From positions 10,418,491 to 10,482,490 of the forward strand of contig CM060115.1 in assembly GCA_030522415.1 (NCBI GenBank): DNA of 64,000 nt, given 5' to 3'. The stretch comes from Channallabes apus. Lineage: Eukaryota > Chordata > Actinopteri > Siluriformes > Clariidae. The notes beneath the pieces were generated by a model, which ran no database searches, was not told where the DNA came from, and saw only the letters and a program-made list of their open reading frames with translations. Position numbers and translations under genes: made by a program. Positions 46,631 through 57,639 of the stretch are shown piece after piece. Numbering within the stretch: position 1 is the first letter of the stretch; every line of letters begins with the position of its first letter.

Positions 46631-47459
46631 TTTCCTGTAACCCCATCCCAGCATACCTGAGGCTGCAGAGCGCTGCGACTGCATGCTTGTTCTTAGCTGA
46701 ATCCCTTGACATTGATGAAAGAGCTCCATCAGCTGTTCCCACTCGAGTCTTACTTTCTATCAGGAAACAAAGCCATTCAGAAAAATCTGTTTTCTCGCTG
46801 AGATCTAGCAAGCCTCCTGGAGTCCAAATCTCACATGAGTCTTAGTCAGTATGTATTTCAGAGTAAGAATGAGCATGTGGTGTCCGGTAGTCAGCGAAGA
46901 GGCACAAGACCACCTGTGCTTTTTATAGTCAGAGTCAATGATGTGGTTTAACAGCAGAGCAGAAGTTCCAGTTACTGCTGACAAATTGTCCAGCTAATCA
47001 CCTGTGGCTAAGGTAGTGTTACTAACTGGGCTGGGGGAACACTCAAGATTAGCGATGCATACTTTGAGATTGATTTGGCCTTCTTAGATTACTCTTTCGG
47101 GTGAACAAATTGCGCATGGTTTGACATGAACGAGGACGATATTCTTTATCGGTTTGTACAAAAATTGCTTGATTCTCGTCCTTCACCCAAGCAAGACATG
47201 TTACCCCTTCGAAGTTCATTAGTTTTCTAAATGAGTGATGAAGATCCATCATAACCACATCCCAAAAGCTGTTTTGCGTTCCCGAAGTGCTTAAATAAAT
47301 TACTGCACCATTTAAAAGTGACATTAAAAAAAAAAACCATGCAGGTTCAAACGCCCACCATCGCAAGACGTTTTTAACTTGTTAGTCGCTCGTTTATCCG
47401 TATACAGATGCTGATATTTTTTTAGTCGATATGACGAATATGGACGAGCATCCTTGCAC

Positions 47460-47840
47460 CGCTTCTCTTAAACATCACCCAGAAGAGCTGAAAGATAAAT
47501 AAGAGAGCCACTTAATGGCTCGCCAAAATAGAAAGACATAATTCAGTATCGATTGAATCCTGAGATGGAGAGAGTGGATCCTGCCTCTGTGTTATGTCTG
47601 CACAAAAGGTGTGCAGGGTCTCACGGGATATCGATCCCTGCTACAGTGCGTTCTGGGAGAAACGAACCAATGGCGGTTTATCTTAGCTGCAATTAATTGC
47701 GCTGTCAGCCTCATTAGGTTATATTGACGGCCAGCGCCGTCAGGCTTGACATTTGACACGACTGCTTTCAGAGCACTGGCTCTGTGAGTGATTATCCCGT
47801 AATCAGGAGAAAGGCAGGGAGAAGTGGAAACTTAGAAGTA
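47460..47840. other. Candidate conserved noncoding element
   Basis: Unique sequence with clustered homeobox-like sites: CTGCAATTAATTGCGC (47688-47703) is a near palindrome around AATT, and CCTCATTAGGTTATATTGAC follows. CCAGCGCCGTCAGGCTTGAC and GTCAGC half-sites lie next to it. No coding potential and no repeat relatives in the window. Confidence 0.35.
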
Positions 47841-48218
47841 AAGTGGGAAAACCTGTTGATGGAATATTAGAGTTTATGGAAGGTGATTACAATAAACTGG
47901 ATTAAAGCTCATCACTGAGCCATTGTGCCACCAGGCAAATTATTGTCCACAGGGGCACATTGTTATCCCTAACAAAAAATTTTTTGTTGAAAATCACTGT
48001 ATATTTTTTTTTGAGTCGTTAGAACTGGTTTTGCTGCATTTGGGAGCCATGATGCACTACATGTTTACAAAAGTAATACTTATTAAAGAAAATTGAGCAG
48101 GGAGTACAAGAGACGTCAGATGTGTCCTCTATACTGTTGTCTTTGGTATGCTTCAGTATACACTGTGATCATTGATCAGGAATTCTCCATTCGCATTAGA
48201 AATTGTATGGGATATAAT

Positions 48219-49096
48219 TAGGGCTGCAACAACTAATCGATAAAATCGATAATTATCGATAATGAAATTCGTTGTCAACGAATGCCGTTATCGATTAGTT
48301 GGGCTGCTCACGTTATTGAGGCGCGCGACCACAAGATGCACAAAGACACACACAGATACACACTAACACTAGCAATGGAGGTTACAGAAGCGTTTGCAGG
48401 AAAAAGCGCGCGCCCCAAGTCCTCCAAGGTATGGGAGCAATTTACATTAAACACCTCTTATCGGGCGTTAAAATCGAGCGTTTTTCTGCCGGTCGTAGTG
48501 TCCGCTGAGCGCGGATGAAGTGCCGAGGGTTTTCTACACATAGGAGTCAGTGAGAGAGTTCACACGGGCTTCGGTGACGTCACCAAAGCCCGTGTGAACA
48601 CTCTCACCGGCTGCGCGGTTATACGGGGTAATAAAAAAATTAAAAAAAACGTTGGATGCAGCTTTTTCTTTGCGTTCAAATACCAACGAACGCGAGGAAA
48701 ACACTTCTAGTGCGTTTTCTTCACGTTCGTTTTTCACTTCGGAGGACCGGATATATCCCATCATCCTACACGCTGTACAGAGGGAAATGCGGGAAAAGGG
48801 CAAAATAAACAGAGTGAACCCAGTAGCGGCGAGTTTTTTTTCTCCCTACGTCACCGTATTACGAGAATATCTAGTATTTTTTTTTTTTTTTTTTTATTGA
48901 GACAAAAAAAAAAAGGATAAAATACACGAGAGGATCGAAATAATGTATAAACCGTGAAAAGGATGTAGTAGACACTTCAATTAAAAACAATATCATAATC
49001 TAGAAATCTATTCTTATTATTATTAAGTTGAATTAATTTAAGAGAATTTAAAATTTAAGTCATTCTTAACAACTGAATAATGTATTTTTGTTTTAA

Positions 49097-49148
<52 letters not shown>

Positions 49149-49647
49149 CACACACACACATACACACACTGTAAACTTGCTATCTGCAATTATTGTTAAA
49201 AACAAAAATGTTGATTTACATAAAATAAGGTTTAAATGTCAAAATTAAAGATAATTAAACTATGTGGCTATTGCATTTTTTAAAGTTTACTTTTATACAT
49301 AAATAATACCCTGATTTATGGTTTTATATAGTTAAGCAAAACATCAAATTAAAGCGTCTAGCTTTTATCCAATTTAATCAATATACATATTATGTATGTA
49401 TGTATGTATGTATGTATGTATACAGATGGCAAGTTGACAGTGTTTTATTTATATATATAAATATAACAGTCAACTTGCCATCTGCAATTATTGTTAAAAA
49501 CAAAACAAATGTTGGTATGGTTTTATATATAATTATAAGCAAAACTTCAAATTAAAGAAGCGCTTAGCGTTATCCGATTAATCGATTAATCGAAACAATA
49601 ATCGGCCAACTAATCGATTATCAAAATAATCGTTAGTTGCAGCCCTA
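48219..49647. mobile_element. Non-autonomous hAT transposon with 8-bp target duplication
   Basis: Ends TAGGGCTGCAAC and GTTGCAGCCCTA; flanked by GATATAAT (48211-48218 and 49648-49655). Subterminal zones are packed with TAATCGATTA-type motifs in both orientations, probable transposase-binding sites. The interior has a near-perfect palindrome (48558-48599), (TA)n at 49099-49141 and (ATGT)n at 49394-49423, but no transposase. Its ends differ from the 3737-5066 element, so it is a different family. Confidence 0.93.
48558..48599. repeat. 42-bp palindrome centred on TGACGTCA
   Basis: Symmetric about 48578.5 with a single mismatched pair. The arms extend weakly to about 48550 and 48608. The centre (48575-48582) is a consensus CREB/ATF site. 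Located within the hAT element. Confidence 0.9.
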
Positions 49648-49695
49648 GATATAATACATGTAACACACTATGGTACATGGTTCTACCATGGCACA

Positions 49696-50109
49696 TACTG
49701 CATAGTACCAGTCATAAGTTTGGACACACCATCTAATTCAGTGTTTTTTGTTTAGTAATTTATTTTCTACATTCAAGAACAATCCTCACGATTTCACAAC
49801 TATGAAATAACACATATGGCATTAGGTAATGACGTTACAACAACAGTCAGTTGTTATTTTAACACATGAAGGTCAGCTGTTCTGGAACTGTTTGTGCAAA
49901 AAAAGTATTATCAAGTGTATTTGCAAAACCCATCAAATATCGTGATGAAACTGGCTCTCATGAAGACATCATGAGACAATATCAACTGTCCCAAGGAGAT
50001 TATTGTATATTTTGGACGCCTTCAGCATTGATTTACAATGTAGAGAGACGTAAACATTTGAAAAGACTGTGAAGTTAGAAGGGGTGTCCAAACTTTTAAC
50101 TGATAGTGT
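49696..50109. mobile_element. Deletion derivative of a Tc1 element
   Basis: The left end has CAGTCATAAGTTTGGACACA; the right end mirrors it as GTGTCCAAACTTTTAACTGA. The 0.4-kb interior keeps a scrap of transposase (SVFAKPIKYRDETGSH, about 49914-49961) and a subterminal repeat. A typical MITE-like product of a larger Tc1. Confidence 0.8.
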
Positions 50110-50486
50110 AAGTTGGTAGATATGTTGATAGTATGGTACTATGGAACACGTACAAGGATACTGGAAAAAATATGTTTTACATGTACCATAATGGTAATAT
50201 TGATATAGAATGGAACCATTGTATGTACAAGTATGTAACATTCATTAAATACTATATATCTAACATGGTCAAATTTGTACAAACATACATTAGATACCTA
50301 CTGAACTTTAAAAGCTACAGTGGTACCCAAAAAGTATAGTGGTACAGACCATTGTACTACCACAATACTGACTGAAGTAATATCATATCTACCCTAGTAC
50401 TTTATAACGCTTACCACCGTAATGTCTCAAGTACCACAGTTTTACACTATAGTACATTTGTGGGACCACAGATGTATATTGGGGTC

Positions 50487-50655
50487 AGGGGGAGCTCAGT
50501 GGTTAAAGTATTAGACTACAGTTTGGAAGCTTCCAGGTTCAACTCTTGGGCTCTTGAGCAAGGTCCTCAATCCTCAACCCTGAACTGCTCAGATGTATAA
50601 TGAAGTAAAAATTTAAGTTGCTCTGGATAGAGGCGTCTACCAGTTGGTTGATGTC
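50487..50655 (+). mobile_element. SINE family B, decayed
   Basis: Head GGGGAGCTCAGTGGTTAAAG, B box CAGGTTCAACTC, then CTTGAGCAAGGTCCTCAATC, CAGATGTATAATGAAGTAAA and a GCTCTGGATAGAGGCGTCTA end. Older than the next copy. Confidence 0.85.
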
Positions 50656-50715
50656 TGCTCGGACCTTATACGGCACATATCTATATCTGTAACTATGGTA
50701 AGACCATAGCCAGGG

Positions 50716-50898
50716 GTCAGGTGTAGCTCAGTGGTTAAGGCATTGGACTACGGTTCAGAAGATCCCAGGTTCAAACCCCACAACCACCAAGTTGCCACTG
50801 TTGGGTCCTTGAGCAAGGCCCTCAACTGCTCAGATGTGTAATGAGATGATAATGTAAGTCGCTCTGGATAAGAGCGTCTGCCAAATGCCTAAATGTAA
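50716..50898 (+). mobile_element. SINE family B
   Basis: GTCAGGTGTAGCTCAGTGG head (A box), CAGGTTCAAACCCC (B box), AAGTTGCCACTGTTGGG and the tail TCTGCCAAATGCCTAAATG. A CTCAACC repeat is shortened by one unit compared with 52327-52515. Confidence 0.92.
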
Positions 50899-50924
50899 GA
50901 CGCTATTCTCAAAAGCCGAGGAGA

Positions 50925-51475
50925 AAAAAAGAGGCTGATGATACTGTAAACTAAAGTTTTTGTATTGTTTCTTATGATCTTCAACAAACTTTATAATCGA
51001 AAAAGTGTTCGTGTGACAAAACTCAACACTAGTTCACTCACTATAATATCCGAACCAAAGCATGAGTTTGCTCTATTTTTATGTTATTAAAAACTCACCC
51101 AACCCTCCCTAGTTCACTCACTATAATATCCGAACCAAAGCATGAGTTTGCTCTATTTTTATGTTATTAAAAACTCACCCAACACTACTATTGACGATAA
51201 ACTGCACATGGCCACAAGCACAACTGCAGGCTGATTTCTCCTTCGGGACAAAACCGTGGCAGGTGGGAGTTAGAGCGTTTTGCAAAATCACACTGAAATA
51301 ACCAAAACAAATTTGACATAAGATTTTAGTGCCTGGGCATTTCTAACACCCTTGTGACACCCTTGTGAACCCATACACAAAATATACTTATAATACTTAT
51401 TGCTTTAAAAAAAAATAAAAGAAGTTCAATACTGCCAAAATGCCGACATCTCATTTTGCTGTCAAACTCTTCATT
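50925..51475. repeat. Repeat related to the foldback element
   Basis: GAGGCTGATGATACTGTAAA parallels 2959-2975. CCACAAGCACAACTGCAGGCTG and TTTTGCAAAATCACACTGAA parallel 3100-3190. The right end (51443-51475) is the reverse complement of the 2775 end. It represents about one half-element without the long inverted arm. Confidence 0.65.
51029..51183 (+). repeat. Perfect tandem duplication, period 80 bp
   Basis: A 75-bp segment starting CTAGTTCACTCACTATAATA occurs twice with no visible difference, separated by CCTCC. It lies in the foldback-related repeat, and the identity suggests it is recent. Confidence 0.95.
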
Positions 51476-52169
51476 TATTCATATATTTCCTGCCATAACC
51501 TTGGAACGGGAACAAGGCCATTCAAGGTTCCATATTTAATAACTTTATACACTCTATAATATGAAATTTGTTCGGTAAATTAGAACAGTTTCAGCGTTGT
51601 TGGAGAGGTCAGACTACTGCGTGTCCCAGCATGAGTTAAAAGCATTTGTAATTTGCCGTAGCCTGAGGCAGCAATCACAGATGCATTATGCAGAAGAAGA
51701 AAAAAAACAGTAGCTGTGTCGGAGGTTTTCTTTCAGTTAATATCAGCCGTATTAGCATTTGGATAATTTACTGAGTTCAGCGTTTAGCCGAAAGACTTCT
51801 AAAGGGAATTGATTTGTAAAAACCCTTGTCAAAATGAAAGCGTCTGGCCTCACCTTTATCTCACCCAAAAATAAGTCCACCAAAAGATCAATCTTAATAT
51901 AATTATCCACAATGACATGGAGTTACGTAATACAGAATACTGTAATGTACAAGAATATTTTATTTATATAAATAAAGAATATTACTGTTTGCATAGCTTA
52001 CAGCGTTTCTGCAAATCGAGTAAATAATGGAAACGTAAATTCTTATATCTTTGCAACTATGCAAACAGGGAAAAGTTATAAGTAAGTAAGTACAGGCAAG
52101 TGTGAAAACTCAACAAGCGTCTGCTTTATCAAGAAAATCATAGTCATGCCCTGCAAAAAGGCACCTAAA

Positions 52170-52326
52170 CACACACACACACACACACTATGGGCTATTT
52201 GGGAATGCCAATTTGCCTAATCTGCATGTTTTTGGACTGCGGGAGGAAACCAGGAGAACCCGGAGGAGAACATGCAAACTCCATGCACACAGAGATGGGA
52301 ATCGAGCCTGGCTGGGAATCGAACCC
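52170..52326 (-). mobile_element. SINE family A fragment abutting a family B SINE
   Basis: (CA)n, then TGGGCTATTTGGGAATGCCAA, GCGGGAGGAAACCAGGAGAA and GAGATGGGAATCGAGCCTGG. The copy stops at GAACCCAGG, where a family B SINE begins. Its tRNA-like head is missing. Confidence 0.85.
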
Positions 52327-52515
52327 AGGTGTAGCTCAGTGGTTAAGGCATTGGACTACGGTTTGGAAGATCCCAGGTTCAAATCCCACAACCACCAAGT
52401 TTCCACTGTTGGGCCCTTGAGCAAGGCCCTTAACCCTCAACTGCTCAGATGTGTAATGAGATAAAAATGTAAGTCGCTCTGGATAAGAGCGTCTGCCAAA
52501 TGCCTAAATGTAAAT
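52327..52515 (+). mobile_element. SINE family B
   Basis: GTGTAGCTCAGTGGTTAAGG head, B box CAGGTTCAAATCCC, AAGTCGCTCTGGATAAGAGC and the tail GCCAAATGCCTAAATGTAAA. Near full length. The possible short flanking repeat (AACCCA) is weak. Confidence 0.92.
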
Positions 52516-53370
52516 GTATAACCCAATATAAGATTATTATTATCATTATATTATTTTATGGAGTGTAATTGTATGCAAACGTCACTGTTTGGTACATTTT
52601 CTGTACAGTGAAGTGGAAAAAAGACTTGGTACATAATATTTAAAGTATATACAAGTGACAAGAGAAGAACGGAGATGGTGGGCAGAGACAGAATTAGAAC
52701 AGAAACGAAAGCATTCCATCTAAAGCATATGATGTGAAACCAAACAAAACAACATGAATGGCTTAACTGGAGTGCATGCTGAGAGAGGAAATTCATGATG
52801 TAAGATCCAAGTAGAAATTCAGAATAATAAACCTGAACGTGATCTTGATGAGGCCTCATGTTTGCATTCCAACACACCGTTCACCACCGTGCAATACTTT
52901 ATGAGCTTTTTCTGAAAGATCCCCGGCGTCTCTGGATACATTACATGAGTTGGACGATATGTGACTTGGAAAAATGTTAAAATAACAAAATAAAAGTTGC
53001 GTTTCGCCCACTCTCTTGGGAAGTGATAGGAACCTCAGCTGTGGTGCTGTTCGCATGCCAGTTGTGTGCAGCTGTGTTCATGCGGTGACCATGTGTTTTC
53101 AGTGTTATAAACAATAATGGGAACTGTTCAAGGCAGCTTATGTACACTGACAGAGAGACTTCTACCAAATGGGTCTAAGATTTTCTACCTACTCAGCTAG
53201 AGCAGTAGTAATGGCACATCATTAACAGCACATCAGCACATTGTTGATTATAATTCTTTAATGGTACACCATAGTTACTGCAACCCAAATCTTCTAGTAC
53301 TAATTAGAAAACATTGCAAAATGATGTAACGGATGAAATCTGAAACCGTCAAAGGTTCGTTGATGTTCAG

Positions 53371-53608
53371 GATCAGGGGTGGCTCAGTGTGTTACGGATC
53401 GGAAGACCGGCGGTTCGAGCACCGGCTCCGCCAGGTTGCCGCTCTTGGGCCCTTGAGCGAGGCCCTTAACCCCTGTCTGCTCCAGGGGCTGTAAAATGGC
53501 TGCCCCTGCGCTCTGTCCCCTTCCTACTGACAAGAAGCTGGGATATGCAAAGAATAACGAATTTCACTGTGCAGTAATGTATGACGAATAAAACCTGAAC
53601 TTAACTTA
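53371..53608 (+). mobile_element. SINE family C
   Basis: Head CAGGGGTGGCTCAGTGTG, B box CGGTTCGAGCACC, then CCCTTGAGCGAGGCCCTTAA, GGCTGCCCCTGCGCTCTGTC and the end GAATTTCACTGTGCAGTAAT with an AATAAA-like tail. It lies about 40 bp before the splice acceptor of the next exon. Confidence 0.88.
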
Positions 53609-53651
53609 GGAAGGTAACCTTGTACATACCTTCTCTCTATCCCGTTTTCAG

Positions 53652-53897
53652 AAGCCATCCCTGATCCATTACAGCCGGCGATTCCTCCATCTCCAGCAAA
53701 ATGCGGCTCCAGCGTGGCCTCCTCCGAGGCCGAGTTTACCTCAACAGAAGGACAGAGTCCGGACGTCCTCCCTGGAGCAGCCCAGGACCCCGAAGCCGAG
53801 AAAGAGACGGAGGAGGAGAAAGCCTTGCGTCTTCTTTACTGCTCGCTTTGCAAAGTCGCCGTCAACTCGGCGTCCCAGCTCGATGCTCACAATAGCG
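53652..53897 (+). CDS. znf385d: ZNF385D-like exon with acidic linker and most of zinc finger 2
   Basis: A 246-bp exon, phase 1 in and phase 1 out. Acceptor CCCGTTTTCAG ends at 53651; the donor is the first GT of GGTGAGAGAGAG (53898). Residues 92-174: a Ser/Pro/Glu-rich linker ending EKETEEEKALRLLYC, then CSLCKVAVNSASQLDAHNSG, giving Cys155, Cys158 and His171 of finger 2. The EEEKA(K/L)RLLYCSLCKVAVNS block is nearly invariant across ZNF385 paralogues and fixes the reading frame. The donor sits at the start of a (GA)n run, a potentially variable splice context. Two overlapping alternative frames (53701-53895 and the frame read through the donor) are not the protein. Confidence 0.94.
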
Positions 53898-54567
53898 GTG
53901 AGAGAGAGAGAGAGGTTTCCGTCCTATACTTTCCATCCCAAAGGTCATCCTGTAAGATAAGCTGATTTACAGCAAATCAAGTTCGGCGTGAAAGGATATC
54001 TTGGACGTGAACAGAGTGGTTTAAGATTGATGCAGTTGATGCAAGATATCCAGGATTAAAAGAGTTTTTATTTTTACTTCCATAGTTTCTTTTTTGTCTG
54101 ATTATTTTGGGTTAAAAACCGCGACATGATTTCCTCAGTGCGTTATGACACAAAGACGGTAATGTAAAAAGCAAAGCACGAAAACATATTCCATCTCAAT
54201 ATTCTCCAGGCTGCTGCCGAGGCGATAAGCAGCATACTCTGTAAAGACGAACAGCTACAATCCGCGCCAGAATGGAGTCATCTAGTAGAAATATTTGTCC
54301 ATAACATGAACACTCAGCAGCTGTCTTCGCACATCTTTATAGTATTAAATCACCAATGAGATTTCACCACCTAACAGTAGCATCTGAGCACAATAGCTCT
54401 ACCGAGAGAACCGCACTGCAGCAAAATAGCCAAAGTCCCAATATGCATGGGGGGGGGGGGGGGGAAGAATCGTTCCAAAAATTCAGAGCTAATTCTTGAA
54501 TGTCATCTTTATGGTCCTGTAGTGTTTCATATAACACAACGGTGCTGTTTTTGGATTCGTTCCTCAG
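53898..54567 (+). other. Short intron (670 bp) splitting zinc finger 2
   Basis: Donor GTGAGA at 53898; acceptor TTCCTCAG ends at 54567. It separates HNSG from TKH of finger 2. Nothing definable inside except a (GA)n at the donor and a G16 run at 54449-54464. Confidence 0.9.
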
Positions 54568-54749
54568 GCACCAAGCACAAGACCATGCTGGAAGCGCGGA
54601 ACGGGAGCGGCTCCATCAAGTCCTTCCCCAGGCCAGGGGTGAAGAACAAGCTACTGTCGCCTAGTGCTGCATCGACCGGCCTGCAGAACAAGACATTCCA
54701 CTGTGAAACATGTGACGTCCGTGTCAACTCCGAGACGCAACTCAAACAG
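54568..54749 (+). CDS. znf385d: ZNF385D-like exon, end of finger 2 and first half of finger 3
   Basis: A 182-bp exon, phase 1 in and phase 0 out. Residues 174-234: TKHKTMLEARNGSGSIKSFP completes finger 2 (His177). A basic linker follows, then GLQNKTFHCETCDVRVNSET, giving Cys219 and Cys222 of finger 3. The spelling TMLEARNGSG with a PGVK-type linker resembles ZNF385D more than B (TMVEARNGAG) or A, as I recall those proteins. This is one of two reasons for the paralogue call. Donor GTCAGA at 54750 is weak but consistent with frame and family. Confidence 0.94.
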
Positions 54750-54889
54750 GTCAGAAGATCCCTGTGATGGAAAAGGAGAAATTAGAGAAGTTGTTTAAAA
54801 TATGTGATTATTAATATGGATTTCAATATGCATTTATTTGTTACAGATACATTACTATATAGAAAAATGTTTTTCTTGCTAGGGATATG

Positions 54890-54975
54890 TACTGTATAAG
54901 GGCCTCGCTCAAGGGTCCAACTTGGCAGAGCAGGGCCTTGAGGAGGGTCTTGAACCCCTGACCTTCTGATTAGTA
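54890..54975. repeat. Unnamed interspersed repeat fragment
   Basis: GGGCCTCGCTCAAGGGTCCAAC and CTTGAACCCCTGACCTTCTG parallel parts of 7270-7345 and 61140-61195, probably the B-box end of a SINE in reverse orientation. Confidence 0.5.
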
Positions 54976-55049
54976 CCCCAGATGAAGTTTGAATGCCTTT
55001 ATTAGGCTACATAATCTGATTTATTATTAAAACAGCATCATCTGTATTT

Positions 55050-55404
55050 CATTCATTCATCTTCTATACCGTTTTATCCTGTATTTAGGGTCGCGGGGGA
55101 CCTGGAGCCCATCCCAGGAGACTCTGGGCACGAGGCAGGGTACACCCTGGACAGCGTGCCAATCCATCGCAGAGCACACACACTCATTCACACACTATGG
55201 TCAATTTGGGAACGCCAATTAGCTTAATCTGCATGTCTTTGGATTGTGGGAGGAAACCGGAGTACCCGGAGGAAACCCACCAAGCACGGGGAGAACATGC
55301 AAACTCCATACACACAGAGACGGGAATCGAGCCTGGCCGGGAATCGAACCCGGACCCTGGAGGTGCAAGGCGACAGTGCTAACCACTACACCACCGTGCC
55401 GCCC
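55050..55404 (-). mobile_element. SINE family A, full length with 12-bp target duplication
   Basis: (ATTC)n tail, full body and head ending GTGCCGCC. Target duplication TCATCTGTATTT at 55038-55049 and 55405-55416. It sits in a 1.5-kb intron. Confidence 0.95.
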
Positions 55405-56242
55405 TCATCTGTATTTACAAAGTTTAATCCCATCCTGCATGAAACAATAAGTGAAGAACAAAACACTTGATCTAATGCATGCTGTTATAGTGTATGGGGG
55501 GAAAAAACATCAACAAAATAGAACATCAACAATACAGTAGGTTAATGTGAAGCAGAATGATTGTTAAATATCTAAAGATTCAGTTTTCTGAATTAAGAGC
55601 ACATTGTAAAGTAATTTTAAAAATATGATCTAGATAATATATCAATTATTGAGTAATGATGTACTTTTCCCATTTATTCTAACTTTTATTATTTGTGAAA
55701 GTGTTATAACTATAAGTGTTATGTCTAGACAAATAGACATTTCAGCTCCAACCTCATTACAAAGGCCTGTAACTGGAGACTCCTTCCATAATTGTTCAAC
55801 ATGTCCTCTTAGAAAACTTCCCTATACTGTCAATAATTATATTTTCTTTTTTTTAAAACTTTTTCAGACTTTAAAAAATCTGATTATTGTTACTTTTAGG
55901 TTATTGTAGCACATCACTGTAGCTTGTGCTATTGCGGCAGCATCAAAGTGACGCATCACAATGAAGTGTATTATGGTTAGCCATAAAGTATAGTACTTAT
56001 CTTCTAATTTCCTGATTGTAGTTCCTTCTGGTCTGAAATACAGTATGTCTGTCCAAGGTGCAATCAGCACCAGAGGAACTGGATGCAGTTTTACTTACTC
56101 CATTACTTAGCTACATTAGCTAAGATGGTAGCTCCAGGGCAAACGTTAGACCCGAAAAAACCATGACTGATCGACTAAAACGGTGTTCCTATTAGAAGGT
56201 TGGAAACTCAAATCCAGTAACCATGCATATCTCAACTTTCAG

Positions 56243-56356
56243 CACATCAGCAGCCGGCGCCATAAAGACAGAGCGGCAGGAAAACCGGCCAAGCCCAAGT
56301 ACAGCCCCTACACCAAGACCCCAAAAGGACAAACCAAACAGCAAACAGGAAAAACA
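56243..56356 (+). CDS. znf385d: ZNF385D-like exon, end of zinc finger 3
   Basis: A 114-bp exon of 38 codons, phase 0 at both ends. Acceptor ACTTTCAG; donor GTAAGA at 56357. Residues 235-272: HISSRRHKDRAAGKPAKPKY supplies His235 and His241 of finger 3 (C219, C222, H235, H241). A basic tail rich in Lys, Gln and Thr follows. HISSRRH(K/R)DR.AGKP.KPKYSPY is strongly conserved in the family. The KDRAAGKP form favours ZNF385D over B (RDRVAGKP). The basic stretch could act as a nuclear localisation signal (inference). Confidence 0.95.
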
Positions 56357-57639
56357 GTAAGACTGCAACAGAACTTATGCATGCACTGTTAATTATGAAC
56401 ATGCACCAAGGTTTTGGCGCCAATTATAAGAATCAAACTAGTTTAGCTTCTGTGGAAGCTTGGTAGCACTGAGGCCATCCTTTTCCATCCTTTTTTCCCC
56501 CATTGACTTGCATTAAAATCATACGCTATGGCCTTCACACTGACCAGATCACAACCCAGTTGAACACCAGTGAGAGATTTCAAAGCTAGTTATTAGACAC
56601 GTTCTCCACCACCATCATCATCAAAGCATCAAATAAAGGAAAAATGACTGCTCCGTCTCTGAGACTTGTAGAATCAGTGCCAAGACACATGTAATGGGGT
56701 AACACCTTACTACCGCACTTTATGTTGGATTTTCTACTGCAGTTTCCTTTTGGAGTTCAGATTACTACAGTATAATGAATTAACCGTTTTGATTTGTCAG
56801 AACTAATTGTAGACCCTGATTGTTACGCGATTTTGTTATTTTTGGCAAACACGTGACTAAAGTTTTGCTAGCTAGAGAGACAGACTTTTCAAACAGACAT
56901 AATTTATATTTAATAACCGATGAAACTATTGTGCCAACATTTCGCCTGCCAATTGACATTAATATGAATTTATTGGCAGAAATTAAACACGAGTTTGGAG
57001 CCCCAAACTGAATGGAGCGCTTGGCCATCCGTTGCTTTCTGGCCTCAGGTTTTTTGTTTCCAGCATACTGTGTTCTTAGCTGCTAATACTCTGCCACACC
57101 AACTGTATTTCTGCACCGAGTTTAGAAAACATACAGTTCCCAAATGACCAGGATGCACGTAATGAAATTAACCATGAAGTTTTTCAGCATAGTTTCCAAA
57201 TGGACTCAGATTTCGGTTAATCCCACCAGCACAGGGGATCCAAAAAACTCCCAGTAACAAACAGTGCGGCTATAAAACATGGAAGTGCCTGTTTATTTGC
57301 TGACAGGAAGACATTCACAAAACAGCCCTTAGGTTCATAAACACGTTTTTATGTTCCAGCGACTATATGTTTATTCGGGATATATGTTTATATATACTGG
57401 GATGCACCTGTATTTATTTATTTGCATGAACGATGTTAGAATTGCCTGATTTAGTCCCGCAGCACAAATGGTCACCAAGATGGTTTGGAATGGTCACTTT
57501 ATTTAGTAAATACAACCTTGTACGTTTGAACATTTGAAGAATTTGCCATTTCAATAAAAACAAAATAGAGCATGTTGAAGTTATTGTTGCCATCTTAGTG
57601 AGTTTGTCATTAGATCTGGTGGCTCTTTAGAGACTCGTT

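Larger units (their letters stand above)
25660..53651 (+). other. Giant intron of znf385d-like gene (about 28.0 kb)
   Basis: Donor GTAGGA at 25660; acceptor CCCGTTTTCAG ends at 53651. It contains most of the mobile DNA listed separately. I see nothing definable, apart from AT-rich or low-complexity sequence, in 27380-28550, 28770-29780, 30975-31380, 32610-33530, 34840-35500, 36065-37130, 44675-45695, 46640-47455, 47850-48200, 50115-50480, 51480-52165 and 52520-53365. Poly-T runs at 28780-28800 and 29005-29025 are simple tracts. Confidence 0.85.
54750..56242 (+). other. Intron (1.5 kb) splitting zinc finger 3
   Basis: Donor GTCAGA; acceptor CTCAACTTTCAG ends at 56242. Contains a short repeat at 54890-54975 and a SINE. 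55420-56240 shows nothing beyond AT-rich sequence. Confidence 0.9.

Noticed and set aside
53701..53965. Alternative open frames over the 53652-53897 exon
   Set aside because: The 53701-53895 frame gives no ZNF385 residues; the 53714-53965 frame is the right one but runs past the GT donor into intron.
54447..54767. 106-codon open frame covering the 54568-54749 exon
   Set aside because: Its first part (poly-G and AT-rich intron) lies before a clear TTCCTCAG acceptor; only 54568-54749 is coding.
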